NCBI RefSeq assembly: GCF_047495875.1
Contig: NC_092461.1
Location: 89,183,431-89,247,430 of the forward strand
Origin: Pithys albifrons albifrons
Taxonomy: Eukaryota > Chordata > Aves > Passeriformes > Thamnophilidae
DNA length: 64,000 bases
Direction: 5' to 3'
The notes beneath the pieces were generated by a model. The model did no database searches and was not told the origin of the DNA. It saw nothing but the letters and a program-made list of their open reading frames with translations. Of the stretch, positions 27,004 through 40,458 are shown piece after piece. Position 1 is the first letter of the stretch, and each line of letters opens with the position of its first letter. The position numbers and the translations under genes are program-made.

Positions 27004-30000
27004 TTCATCCGTTTCCTTAATAACTTTTTATGCTGTTGGCCAGTTTTGGTGAAAACCAGCACCCTCTAGTAGTTGCTGAGATAATTTAAGTTCGTGTTTC
27101 CTGAAAGAAGTGGATGAAGAGAGGAGCAAAAAATAAAAAATTCAGTGAGGAACAGGCAGGCAGAATTCAGCTGTCATGCATTCTTCTCTCAAAATCCAGC
27201 CTCACCATCCAGCATGGCCATTTTTTCTTGGATGGGAGTATCTTCAGGATGCTGCTGTTACTGCACTGGGAGATTTAGTGAACAGGGCAAGAACCCATGG
27301 AATATTTTCATACTTCAGTTGGTACAATGCTCAGGTATCAATGTTTTGAGCCCCAAATCAACAGTTTGTTGCAAGTTGTCAGAATAGGTCTTTTTTAAAG
27401 GTAAAATTTGAAAGGTATTTTTTAAGAATAAAGAGAACACATTCAAATATCTGTATTTTTCTTTATAAAAGGGATTATTTGAAAGACATTTTTACCGAAG
27501 ACATTGAGACCACTAATATTTCTTAGTTAGTGAATAGGAAGAAAGTTCCTGCTACAGAGAGATTATTCCACAAGGACTTTCTTTGGCACTTTTTCTGTTT
27601 TCTGTAAGTCATTCATTGCTGAACTGACATATTCATAGGTCTAGGCAGATGGGTTTACTTGAGAAAAAGAAGCAAAATTTGAAAAAATGCTGAGTTCTTT
27701 TTTAAATTCTTAGTCATACTGAGCATCCACGAATTCACATCTCACATGGCGTCCAGTGGCTCTGTGCCTATTTGAAATTCAGCCTCTTCATTTAGGTGAC
27801 TAAATGTGACTTTCATCACATTTTAATTTGAATTTTAATTACTAGTCTTTAAAATTTTGATCAGCACTAATAAATTATAGCACAGTCATACGGTATTTAG
27901 CTGATTGATTTTTGTATGCTGAAATATAGTCATTTTGAAGAGCAGTAAAAATACTTTCAAGAAGAAGAAATGTTTCAAAGATAAAATAATTTGCACCAGC
28001 TTTGTTCATGGCTGTGTCAGACCAGAGAGGAAGGTCCTAAATCTGAACCCTTGTGAGGGCAAAGCAGATGTCTACAATCCAGTGTGTTTAAGTGCAGCAA
28101 CATCAAGCCAGGCAATCAGCCCAACCAAGGCCAGTGAGTGCATCTTTTTGGAATGGCTGTGTGTTGCCTGGTGGTGGTGCAAGAGGTGAGGGATGAGTAT
28201 ACAACAGTGGGTAATGGATAGCTCTGTTAGTACTCTAGGTTGCAGAACTGTATTCTAAAAGTCAAATAGAGCATTTGTTTGTTTTATCCGAGTTCCTGTC
28301 CACCCACATCAGTTCCTGGCTTCCTCCTTTGTTTGGATCTCTTTTCCCTCAGAAGTCTACAACATAACATCATGAGAATCTTGATGCTCTTTTCCTGCTT
28401 TAAAATGCCCATTTTTAGTTTCAGTTTACCAGTAGCATGGCAGGAGTCCTGTAACAGTAAGGATTATAACTAAAATCCTCTCCATCTAAGCATCTGTTCC
28501 ATAGCTCTGTTGGGAGTCAGCTCTCACAGGCTGGGTAGTGTGTGCTATTATGGGGTTGATACTATTAAACAAAAACAAAGACAGTGGATAAAGTCCTGGC
28601 CCACCGGTGTCAATCTCATCACCTCCATGTCCTCAGTTCTCTGCCAGTGATGAAGTACTTGCTTTTTAGGAGAGAAATGGAAAGCCAGGGAGTTGGCAGC
28701 ACCTTTCATGAGACTTTGTATCCTGAAGAGTAAAAGTTCAACTAGACAAGTAAATTGTGGGATTGAGTACCCAAAATCCGCAGAGAGGATCCCGGTCTCC
28801 CTAAGTCATGCCAAAAGAGATAAATCCAAAAGCACCTACTCCTTTTGGAGTTTCTGGGGTTTTTTTAGTTCTCTCTCTAGTCAGTTTGCAAGTTCTTACA
28901 CAACTGAATGAAATCACTGAGGCATACTCAGAAGTCTCTGTCCTGGGGAAACAGGTATCTTTGCCTCAAGAATTTTGGTACACTTTTTAGGCAAACAGGC
29001 CCCTCTTCCTGTATTCTTGCGTATGTCTTAGAAACCTGAATATTAGGCGAGTCAAGATTCATTTAGTTTATAATGGCAGTGCTGTCTGCAGCCTCATTCT
29101 AGTTATTGATTAGGATTCCTAGCTGAAAGGGCATAGAACAGGGGTTTAGGAGCCTGTTGTTTGGATTTTCTAGGAAAGTTATGTGGGGAACATAACTGAA
29201 AACAGAACAATTCTGAAAGCAGGGGTTAGATCTGTGCTTGGCTCCTGGCACTTCCTGGCTGTCTAATGGCAGAGTTTCAAGAAAAAAGGGTTGGTGCAGG
29301 GTATTTCATGCCAGCTAATACACTTTCCTGGATAGAGGAGAACAAAATTCAGTCTTCCTCAAGGTAAGGGCAGCCTAAAATTCAGGAGTTCTATTTCCTA
29401 GAAGAGTGCTTCAACTTCCAGAAAGTTAGGAGCATTAGTATTTCCTTTTACAGAGAAGAGCTCTCAATATATTATATTGGTGACCTACACTTTCTTTAGA
29501 CAAAGTAGATGCCTAATTTAAGCAAATATTGAGACCTACATTAGTTCTTTCTCATGCCCACTGGTTGTATTAGGAATTTGAATGGTTATGGAGGACAGAC
29601 TAGGTTGCCTTCTTTCACTGCTGTGCCCAACAATGCATCTATACAGAAGCTTATTTCTACCCTGTTTTGCTGATAGCTTGCCTCCTAAACTTATCACTAC
29701 TCTTTTTGCTTATTTTCTGATTATCATATCCTTCTCAATAATTAGATAGTAATTTTTCTCAGGCCAAGGCATTTTTTTAATTGTTTCTCTGTGTAGCGAG
29801 TAGCGTGACATCATTGTGTCATGCCACCCCCTAAGGTCAACGTGCTGTGCAGGAGCAACATACCAGCTTTCTTGGAGGTACTTTTTGCTTCATAAACATA
29901 GAATTACATTTCACTAGGGGAGCATAGGAAAGCCTCTGCTGTTGTGGTTAAACCTTAGTGTTGCCAGGACTGCGATACTGTTTAATGGCTAAAGCCTCAA

Positions 30001-33000
30001 AGAAGGTGTAACAGCTGAGAGCCTGCATTCATTGAAGTGCAATGTCAGTGCCTAATTCCCAGAGTCTCGTTAGAAAATCTCATCTCTCATTTATGGACTA
30101 GTAATCCAATACCATTTGTGAGAATTAAATGCATATAAACAGAATTTTTCAAATATGAGTGCAATCTGAAGTGCCATTAGAATCAGCCTTGACCGTTTTG
30201 TTCTGGTTTTGTTTTTCAACCTGACCTTCAAATAAGTGTCGCACTATATGCATTTCTGGGTGCATTATTTTTGTTTTGCTTTTTGAGATCATGTCATTGT
30301 TATATAGCTGAAGAAGGGGTAGTACTGAAAGCAATGCATCTTGGACCACAAGTAGAACTATTTAGATTCTCTTCTTTAAAGCACAGTTTCTTTATCTATA
30401 ACCATCCAGTATCTGGAAAGGAAGGATTTCAAGATATTATGATCTATATTCTTCTCTTGCTATTCACCTCATGTTAGTAAACTGCTGTTCTGTAAACTCT
30501 TGGAAATAGCCCTGATACATATAACTACTGTATCAATCTGATAACAAAAAGGAAACAAATACAAATATATAGTTGTCTTCCTAAATTTCTCTTATTTACT
30601 TAATCTGTTTACTTCTTAGAAAATACTCGGATTATTTATAATAGTTACCCAGTAAATTCTTGTGGCCTTTAAAGAGGTATGTGAATTAATGACTTCTCAA
30701 AGAATTGTTCTACAAGAGTAGTGTGGCGTTTTTAGAATGAGTGCTAAGTTAAAATATTCACTAAAGGCATGTTAATCACATAGGCATCTTTTGTATCAAA
30801 CCTATGTATTTTTTATTATCTATGCATTCTGACTTGATTCACTAATGTGCTTTCATGTACATATATATAACATTAAGCTTATTAATAGGTACAGTTGTTC
30901 TAAAGTTAGTTACGTTCCATAGAATCGTGAACTGAATTAGCCCTTTACAGACTATGTTACTATGAGGCAAAATAGATTCAAAGGAATTGTTTGGTTTTGT
31001 TTAAAAAGTGAAGAATGCAGAGGGTTTTTGGTAGTGGTTTTTGTTTTTTTTTTTGATTGGTTGGTTGGATTTTTTTAGTTTAAGAGTGGAATATATGTTT
31101 TCTTTAGCTGTAAAAGCACAATCAAGGCAACATGATAAGTGAGTCAGTGTTGTAAAAGTAAAACTAATTTTGCCTTCACTCACATGAGCTATAGAAGGAG
31201 GAAGCTTTATTGTCCCTGGGAAGGTGATAAGGCAGAGTAATTGTATATTATACTGTCCTGGAACATCTGCCTGAAGACTGTTGGAGCAATTCATCTATCA
31301 TGGACGATACAGCATGTTTTGTCTTTCTGCTTTAACCCATCCCCACTGCTGGCCTGCACGAAGGTTTTGATAGGGACTGTGCCTGGGCTGGGGCTCACAT
31401 TAATCAGTCCCCTTGTTCAACACTCCAGCTGACATAATTACAACCTGCGCACAGCAGTTATTCAAGTTGAGTCCTTGTCACTCGTGGTGCAAAACTACAC
31501 AGCTCAGATCCCGAAGGAGATTGCCTTATCACACAGAACAAGGGCTCACAGGAGTTGAAGAGAATAGAAATGGGAAAATGTCTTCCGGGAGTACTATATA
31601 TTCCTTTAAAATAAGACATTTGAGAGACTTACAAGGAACAAAGAGAAGCATTGTGCAAGGTCTGAAATGAACAGGTTATTATTTTTAAAAGGATTGCACA
31701 GGCCATTTTTGTGAAATGGACATGCATTATTAAATAAATTCAGTGGTCTGTCTTATCATTCAGTGGCTCTGCCCTATTAGTTTTCTTCAGAAGTGATAAA
31801 ATAGTTTTTGACTTGTATAAGCTTTAAGTATCTCTCAGTAGAAATCATCAGAACACAACTAATAAAAGTGCACATTTTATACCAGCAAAATTGGCACACA
31901 CATAAGGGAAGGTCTGTGAGGATCAGTGTTAAGGGTGAAGGGAGAAGCATGCAAAAGGGCTTTCAAAGATGAACAAGTTCATTAGTTTCTCCTGTAGTAT
32001 GATGTGGGAATGTGAAAGACAAAGCCAAAGAACAAGTTTCCTATTTTACCATTTTTCTGCTCTTTTTACATTAACCCTCTGTGGGAAAAAAGACAAGTCC
32101 ATAACACTATACTAAATGAAAGAGTTTATTTTCATGTAATGTGGTGGGGTTTATTTTTATGTGGTTGTGGGTTTTTTCTTTAAGATAGAACCTTTGATCA
32201 TAGGATATTATTTTGGCATTGGTCTATGAAAGTTCCTCAATTTGACAGAATTTCATGGACATCCAGAAGGCTTTTTCCCTGGTGTTTTAAATTTTTTTCT
32301 TCTTGGGTGCTAGATCAGCCTTTTGAAGTAATGCCATTCAGGCAGTTCTTATTCCTCTCAATCAATAGATTTGCAGTGTAGCCCTGATTTCTCATCTAGT
32401 TAAAATCATGTGTCTAATATTTAGACATAGTTGTGTATAGTTGAAAGAACAGTAATAATGTATCTGTTCTGCGTGGTCCATTGCTAAGCTAAGACTTTTA
32501 CAAGACAGTTTATCTGCAATTTTGAATAGTCTGAAATAGAAGTACTAGAAACTGCCTTGTATGTTTTACTCTGCATATAGGTGTGCTAGGTAAGTTAAAT
32601 ACATACTTTAGAGCTTTCAATCCACTTCAGTATCTGTTGGTGAAGTACACAGCACACTGATCTTGCTGGGTATGTCTCCAGTGAAAGTCTAACTACATGA
32701 GAACTGTAATTTCATACTGAGCAGCAGAGCATCCTTACAGGCAAATGTACTCTTGAAGGAACAAAAATCAAGTTTTGCTTGTTCCCTACTCTTAAAACCA
32801 GTTCTCTCAAGGTGAGTGATGCCTGTGAAGTAAGCTCAAAGCACAGAGCCAAATGCTGCATTTACTTGTAATTGTGCAGACAATGGCATTATGAGGACAT
32901 AATCTGAAGAGAGTGATGTTTCTCTGATATATACTTTCAACACACATCTTAGATCAGATAATCTATCATACCTTACAGATAAAGACCCAAATTTGACATT

Positions 33001-33130
33001 CAGAATCTAAGATGGTTTTGCAGTATTGACAGCCAGGAAGAATATATTTTAATTTGCAGACTGAACAAATTTCCATGACATCATGGAAGCACAATAAATG
33101 GCTGACCTCACAATGACATTTTTCAGACTT

Positions 33131-33425
33131 GAACTGTACTTCTTGTAGACTCTGAGCCCAGAAAAAGCCTTAAGCTCAGCCAGTCTGACCTTCTACATAA
33201 AACAAACTGCGTAGATGTTTTTTTTCGAGTTTACTCTGTCCTGAGCCTCTTGCATCTGACTGAATTTTGTCATCTAGAAACACATTCAGGTTCGATCTGA
33301 AAACATCTATAGCTGAAGAACCTGCTTCTCTTGTGTGAAAGTTTGTATAAGTTTTCTCTAAGTTGTCTCTTAATCACACCTTTCTGTGTTAAGTTCCTCA
33401 AGCCCTAAGTTCAATTGCAATAAGC
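33131..33425 (+). repeat. Probable old amniote interspersed repeat, family not named
   Basis: The segment around CCAGTCTGACCTTCTACATAA and the stretch about 100-200 bases on, with a pattern like 'ctgaaaacatct ... gaagaacctgcttctc', align by eye with a repeat I remember as common in turtle, crocodilian and bird genomes. It is heavily diverged. I cannot name the family without an alignment. Confidence 0.35.
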
Positions 33426-34564
33426 AAAACAGAAGGGGTTTTTCTTAAGTGTTTTGTACTTTTTCCCCCATTTAATTTCTATTTCTATTTATAATCACTT
33501 TGTGGCTGTTTGTTTAAATACAGATTTAGTTTCTCCTGTGTCATAAAAAGAACATTACATTTGCTTGCTACTTCCTTGCTCATCTAAAGTTGACATGGGA
33601 GACCTCTCTGCTTGGTGTCACGCTGGAAGCATCACACTGGAAGCTCACATTAAACCAAAGGTCCACTAATCCCTGAATCATTTTCGGTGTCACAGGTTTT
33701 CACAGCATTGTTGCATTCTCTTAGTCACTTGCATGCATTGTGTGAAGGTGGGAAATGTAATGTGTGGTTGTATGTGTATGTGTTTTGATTGAACAGGCCT
33801 GGCTCCTTAAACTGCTCTTTATGATGGCAGTGTTATTGTTATTAATCATGCTGCTAATTACAGTTATATCTATAAATTTTATTAGCAGGGATATGATATA
33901 TACTTATGGCATGCATAACAAAAGTGAATCTTTCAGGCAATTATTGCTGATTCCTTTGATAAATTAGAACATTTGAATTGAGAAAGAAAACTACCATCTC
34001 TTTTTGCATGGAGTGTTGGGGCTGGGATAGGGCAAGAAGAGGCAGTGTTATTAGCATTTAGAAAAACTACTTTGAGCAGAGATCGTGGAGACCACAGTGC
34101 CCTGGGTATGAATCCAGGCTGCAAAGCAACAGGATCTACCCTCTAGGGAACTGTGTTGTCACTAAAATGGTTGAAGGAACTGACATGAAGGCCAGTTGGA
34201 AGAAGTACCATCTGCATCTGAGATTGACAGGCAGCCTTTAGGGTCTGCTGCTATCATTTCTGACTCCAGCAACATTAGGAGTCCAGTTTCATCTTGTGCA
34301 GTCAATAGATTCCACACCCTTTCCTAGGCTCCATCTGCACTTCTGTATCTGTGAAAATACTTTATGTGTTCTGAGGATATACAAACAAACTCTACAGAAT
34401 TGTTCCGTTACTTTATGTGGTCATTAAAAGAAGTACAATAGGGAAAAAAATTGATGTTGAAAGGAAATGCGTGTCTTCAATTAAATTCATCCTAGCTTTT
34501 TTAAAAAATGGATGTTTTCCATGGCCTCATTTCAGCAAGGTATTTGATCATGTATATAAATTTA

Positions 34565-34660
34565 ACCTTGTGAGTCATTCTTTCGAAGTCAGTGGGGGCT
34601 GCTTGTACTTAAGCCGCACAAATGCGTAAGTACCTTGTTAAATCAGGGCCTATGATACTT
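34565..34660 (+). repeat. Probable old amniote repeat fragment
   Basis: GAAGTCAGTGGG, ACTTAAGC, AAATGCGTAAGT and AAATCAGGGCCT occur in the order and spacing of a widespread ancient amniote repeat whose usual text runs 'gaagtcaatggg ... aagtgctttgctgaatcagggcc'. The match is by memory and diverged. The family name is left open. Confidence 0.45.
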
Positions 34661-37600
34661 AAAGCCTGGTCTCCATCCTTACACCACTGCAGAGATGCTG
34701 TTTCTCAGACCAACTTCTCTTTTATGCCATCTGCTCCAAGAAGAAAGGAAAGGGGGAGGGAGGAAGCCCATGAACAATGGAGTGATTATTCTCAGTTACT
34801 GTGAAATAGATGAACTCCACCTGCTATTTCTGCCACTTAAACCTTGGCTGACACAGTGCAGCAGTGCACTGTGCACAGCAGACCTCTGCGTCCCTCACGC
34901 TGCAGGCATGCAGATCCAGAGGACCCTTGAGCCAGGCCATTACAGAGCCCACTCTGCCTGCAGCAAGGTGGAAGCCAAGAGTTTTAGCTAATGGTACAGT
35001 GAATTTTCAGTGGCAGATCAGTCCTATGAAAAATTGGGGTTTTTTTCTTTTACTGGGGATTTTTTCTCTGCTCAGTAAAAGGAGAAACTGAGGCTCTCTC
35101 TAAAGAGCTACTGGGGCAGACTCAGAAGCTGAGCAGCTCAGCTCTGCACAGCACCTCTGGGGACAGTGAGGACCACAGCACAGGTGGAGAGCTAAGGCAA
35201 GTTTCCCTGCTATTCTGTACCCTTTCCACCTGTTCCTCCCAAGTTTAGTAGTTTAGACATAATTTACAGGTTTCTGTCTGTAAGCCTTTTCTTTATTTTG
35301 TTCTCTTCCTGTAGAAAATAGAATTAATGGAAGCATTTAAGACAGGAAACCTTAATTCCTTAGAATGAGAGCATTTTTTCCTGCAAAAATCAAATTTTCT
35401 TCAAATTGTGAAGTCTATTGTGAACTAAAGTGATTTTTCGGGGGATTTTTTGTTTGCTTGTTTCTGTTGTTCTTGTTGTTCTGGGCGTTGATTTCAGGCT
35501 TTTTTGTTTGCTTTTTAGGGAGGGTGGGGTTGTATTTGGTTTGGTTTTGAGAAAAATACTCTGAAAATTCATGAGTAGATCTAGATGCCAGCACTGGGTT
35601 TATACTTTGGTTGTTGTTCCCTGTGCAGGGTTGTAAGTGGCTTACAGATTCCTCAGAGGTAAACAAGACTACAGTACATCACTTATTTCCCTTCAGAATT
35701 TCCAGTTATCCTGAATTTGCCTTTAAAAGCATGTGCTTTGGCTATCATAATCTACTCCTTGTATCACATGTAATTGTAATGATCAATTATATGAAATTGG
35801 GAATTTTCATTCCAATACATTGTAAATGGAATGGTAGAGCTGTGGCCAAATTACAATTTGGACATTCTCGTCTGCTGAATGGAGCTCAGACACAAGCAGT
35901 AATTATCAATCTTCCATCATTTTCAGTGCTGACGCACAAGTTTTTGCTGCTTCCCTACAGGGCTCTGCTACTTTTTAGCAGCCAGCATTGGACATCTGTC
36001 ACACATACTGTATGTCATAACAAATAGATCATTACAGAAAAAAAATGCAAAGCTAAAAATGTAGAAAAGCAGAAAACATTACCATTATTATCCCTGGGTG
36101 TTGCTATAACACTATCAGAATAAATCCCAAATACATTTTTACTATTTTCTTTGTGAAACTGACTGTATTAAAAAATCTCATTAAAGCATGTAAATGTAGT
36201 GTGCTCTCTTTTATGGGCTACCTCATATTTTCTGAGTGGCAATACATGCAGTACATGGCAGTACATGAAAACATGGCAATACATGTGGCCACCAGGTTGC
36301 TGGACATGCATTTTTATGGCACTGTGGGTGTGTGCTTCAGTCATCTTATCTTGGTGTAGTTGAAAAGCATCACCTGAGAGTAAATGTTCACTGCAGAAAC
36401 AGCTTTGGTGGTAAAGGCGTTGCTTTTCCCCAGCAGCTTGTTGCCACTGTCCACCACAGGTCCTTGGGAGCGGCATAGGGAGATGTGACACAAGCAGATC
36501 TGAGCCAGCACCGGCTATGCCATAGTTGACCTCCTGAGTTCCCATGGACCCATATGCTGCTAATTCTGGCAATAGTATCGTAACTCATTTGGTAATTGAG
36601 GTCAGTTGCAGAGGGTTAGCACTTGCATCCATGTGATTGTCCCCCAGTCATTTAAAACTTAAATAAAATGTAGAACTTCTACTTTGAAAGGAGAAGAGCA
36701 TGAAAAAGGTAACCTAGGTGCATTTTAGTAGTCAGAAGGCTGAGAAAATATACATTTCTTGTTCATACATGCACATATATGTGTTATACGTATGTTTTAA
36801 TGTATAGTAATTATTGCAGTTTTATAATGTTAGTTCCAACACATTACAGAATGTATTTTTTGCTATGATATTTTGCTATTTTTTATCCATTTCTTGTGCA
36901 ATACTTTATTGACCTGTAGCACTGAAGAGGTAAGCTGCTACTTTAATTTTCAAACTTGCAGTCTGAACTGAGTGCCAGTGGTATGTGCAGATTATGTATT
37001 ATAAGGTAGCTAGCTTGCATTAACTGGCGATGTTTATTTTATTTTAAAACCAGAAATACAGCTAAATGTTGAATACGATGGGTAAAATTTTTGTTTGGTT
37101 TGTTTGTCTGGGTTTTTTCTTAGTAGAAGTTGGGCAGAGTGACTGTCATTGTGAAGGTTTTGATTGAATAAGCCTGTTTGTATAATGTAATTATTACAGA
37201 TTGAGGTATTTGTTTCTTTCCTGTCAAGAAAATATTGCCTATTAGATTGTTTGCCACCATCCTACTGAATGCTAGTTTTCATGCAGTTTAATGACAGCAA
37301 GAAACAAAGGCAGGCTAGAAGGGTTGTATTTTGGAAAGCAGTAATGCTGAAAACAACCTGAAAGGTCCCTGCATTTAAATGAATGTACTCGAGCAGTTGA
37401 TGCTTTGAGGAGGATCCAGGAGCTCCAGAGCTCGTGACCACAACTGGAGGATGCTGAGCATGGGGAAAGTCATGTATTCAGCACTGGTGTGAAATTCTTA
37501 CAACTGAAGAAGAAATTTCTTACAAGAAATTTTTACAACTGAAAAGAGTTTAGGAAGAATCTGATGATTCTTGAAAGTGAATTATAAGGAGCTGGGTCTC

Positions 37601-39902
37601 TGTAGCTTGTCTGCTAAAGGTCCAGATATCAGGTGATTCTACAGCTGAGCAAGGTGTGTTAGACATGTAACACTGTTAGCTGGATGCAGGAGGATGAGAC
37701 ATACAACAGTTTGTAAAAGTGAGAGTGATGAACTGTAATTTGCATGTCATTTCAAAGGATTCCCTGTTGCTTTCCATCAGATTTCAATGTGTCTCTGAAA
37801 ACCATGCTTTAGTACCAGAAAGAGTTATGGTTTGAGGAAAGAATCCCTGGGAAAACGTTTTATGACCCGTGCTCACCATGAGGTCAAGCCAAATGTTCCA
37901 CATGACTCTGTGTTTCTAAAAATCTGTGGCTCTCTTTTTTTAGTGTAATTACATCATTGCAGTTTTGATTTAAAGACAGTTTTCTAAATTAGATGATATT
38001 TTCTGTGAAAGAAACACCTGCAAACTTTCGGGGAATAACTGAGGTTAAGAATCTGCAACGATACATGTTGCTTCATTGAGAAGTTTGTTTCATCATACAT
38101 AACTTCTTTTATTTCTGTAAGAAAGTATCTAGAGACTTTGCTATTTTTCAACCAAAATTCTGGCAGTTTTGTGTACTTCTTGCAGGTTGCGTAGCAGGTT
38201 ATAAAACTGTGCAGAAGACCTTCAAAGTGCTCTTGATATGAGTATGAGCTTGTTTCGTACTGATGAACAAGGGAAAAATAGAAATATTTTCAATCAGTCA
38301 GTTGTATCTTTGTGTTCGTTTTTATGTTGTAAATAGTGATGTCCATGGAGCTGCCATAAGTCCTTTACATTACATGCATTTCTCTGCAGAAAGAGGATAT
38401 TTGTACTTAATGTCCTAGAGAAGACCTTTTGAAAAAGGTTTATTTTGTGCAAATAAGAGCCCTACAAGGTGCTAAAATTTTTAAAACTTAGTGGGCTAGA
38501 TAATTAACATTTTGCCTCATTTGCACCTCTGAAACCTTCCATTTCCATGTCTTGCAGTAAGCATCTTTCTGAAAATGTCAGGCACTGCATAATGGAATAG
38601 TGTTCTAATTTCAGTTTCTTATTAGTAAATAGGAAAAAAATAATAAAAATGGGCTACTTCCTGCTATATTTCATTTAGCTGTTGAATACAATGCTAATGT
38701 ATCTCATGGAGAGAACACTTAGAACATATAGAAACATTCCTACTCTGCACGGGCAAATTTAGAATTGACATATGTTTTGTGAATTCCTCTTATTTCATTA
38801 TTTTTATCCAAAATTCCATGTAAAAGACAAGGACTGCAAAGAGCTGTGGTAATGGGCAGCCACAGCTCTGCAGATGGCTACTGCACTCAGCTGTTTGCAT
38901 AGGCTGGTTAAGCCAGGCTGCTGGCTGAGGGGCACCTCTGCTTGGGGAAGGGATGCCCAAATCCCTACCCTCGTACAGCTTGCGCTGCTTGCTGGTGAGT
39001 CTGGCTGGCTGAGCCCTGCAAGATGGGAGAGAAGGAAGAGATGATGGGGGAATAATAACCACAGACAGCACTTACTGTGGGGACCTTCAGGCTGACAATT
39101 CCCCACCTGGCACAGATTTGCTTCAAGACTTATCATTCCACCCATGTTTTCCTGCTGCTGACTTTGAGCTCCCACCTCTGCCTCCTGCAAAGTGCACATC
39201 TGTGCTCTGCCATCCCAGAACCCTGAACTGTACTGCTGTTTATAATGGCTAGACCTAGTTTTGCTGAGGAATCTGGTCAGTGGCACACTATATCTTGCCA
39301 ATGTAACTGAGAAAATGTCTTCACAGGGCAGTGATACTATTTTAGGGGCTTAAGGTACAATTGTATTTTCTGGGTTTGGGAGGAAGGCAGTTGTGAGAAC
39401 TTTTGTCCCATTCATGAAAAACATGATTTTCCCAGTGTTCTGTAGACCAGGCACTCTTGTTTCTTGCTCTTGGCACAGTGCCCTATTTTTTGGTAAAAGA
39501 ACTGATTCATATATACATAAGGATAGGAAAGACAAACTATGGCAACAGTTTCTCATGTTGAGAAAGTGTCTGGCCATTTTATGCAACTCCTAAACTTCTG
39601 CTTTATTCCACTCTCCCGGAAGAGTGGGCTGATGCTGCTAAAAAGTAGGCAATGCTGTGGATGGATTGCATTGTGGCATGTGGCATTGGGCTTCCTTGAT
39701 ACTCCATGGATGATATCTGTGTAAGCATACTCACTACTGAAACCTTGAATAAATTATTTTGTTCTCATCCTTGGAGTAGGGCAGCTTGCTCTAGGCCCTG
39801 TTGTGGAGAAGCTTTGAGCCTCATTGTGCTAGTGCCACTGGAATTGTCAGCTGAAAGCTGAATATTATTCACTCTTATAATACCTGTGGCTGCTTTCTGA
39901 GG
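34661..39902 (+). other. Large intron, middle part; no gene recognised
   Basis: AT-rich intron with short tandem repetition at 36240-36292 (units like GGCAATACATG and GGCAGTACATG) and locally repeated motifs at about 37490-37545. A GC-richer stretch at 36390-36560 and a 165-codon minus-strand frame at 38804-39301 show no domain and are not called as genes. Nothing else was recognised. Confidence 0.6.
36240..36292 (+). repeat. Imperfect short tandem repeat with ACATG core
   Basis: Four to five imperfect copies of an 11-13-base unit ending in ACATG (GGCAATACATG, GCAGTACATG, GGCAGTACATG, AAAACATG, GGCAATACATG). Probably local slippage. It creates the repeated residues seen in chance open frames on both strands. 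Confidence 0.7.
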
Positions 39903-40458
39903 ATTGCGGCCAGAGGAGGTGATCCTTCCCCTCTGATCAACACCGGGGAGGCCACACCTGGACTGCTGGTCCGGTTTTGGGCTTGCCTAGTACAAGGGAG
40001 ACCTGAACATCTTGGAGAGAGTCCAGCAAAGGGGCACTAGATGATGAAGACATTGGAGCATCTCAAATAAGGAGGGACTGAAAGAGCTGGGACTAGTCAG
40101 CCTGGAGAAAAGACTCAGGGCATGTCATCAATGTACGCAAATATCTAAAGGTAGGGTGTAAAGAAGAGGAAGCCAGGCTCTTTTTCAGTGTGCCCAGGGA
40201 CAGGGCAAGAGGCACTGGGCACAAATAGAAAGATGGGAGGCTCCCTCTGAACACCAGGAAACACTACTCTACAGTGAGGGTGACTGAGCACTGGCACAGG
40301 TAGCCCAGGGAGGCTGGAAGATGTCCATGGAGTCATTCAGAAGCTGACTGAAAATGGTCCTGGGCAACTGGCCCTGGGTGATCCTTGCTGAGCAGAGGAG
40401 TTGGACTGGACATCTCCAGAGGTCCCACAGAATCTTAACCATTTTGTGATTCTGTGAC
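39903..40458 (+). mobile_element. CR1 LINE, 5'-truncated, 3' end intact
   Basis: About 556 bases align by eye with the 3' end of avian CR1 non-LTR retrotransposons. In order they contain GGTGATCC..., GAGGCCACACCTGGA, GAGAGTCCAGCAAAGGG, GAGCTGGGACT, CAGCCTGGAGAA, GTGAGGGTGACTGAGCACTG and GGTCCTGGGCAACTGG, ending in the diagnostic TTTTGTGATTCTGTGA tail derived from the ATTCTGTG repeat. It is heavily truncated at the 5' end, as most CR1 copies are, has no long open frame, and is certainly inactive. It lies in the sense direction of the host gene. Several indels suggest moderate age. Confidence 0.93.

Noticed and set aside
36168..36588. Overlapping minus-strand frames that might be a processed pseudogene
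   Set aside because: No protein family could be recognised in either frame and the frames contain the local ACATG tandem repeat, so they are not supported as a gene relic.
38804..39301. 165-codon minus-strand frame
   Set aside because: Longest frame outside the provirus, but low complexity, no domain, no splice context and no promoter. Chance in a GC-richer patch.
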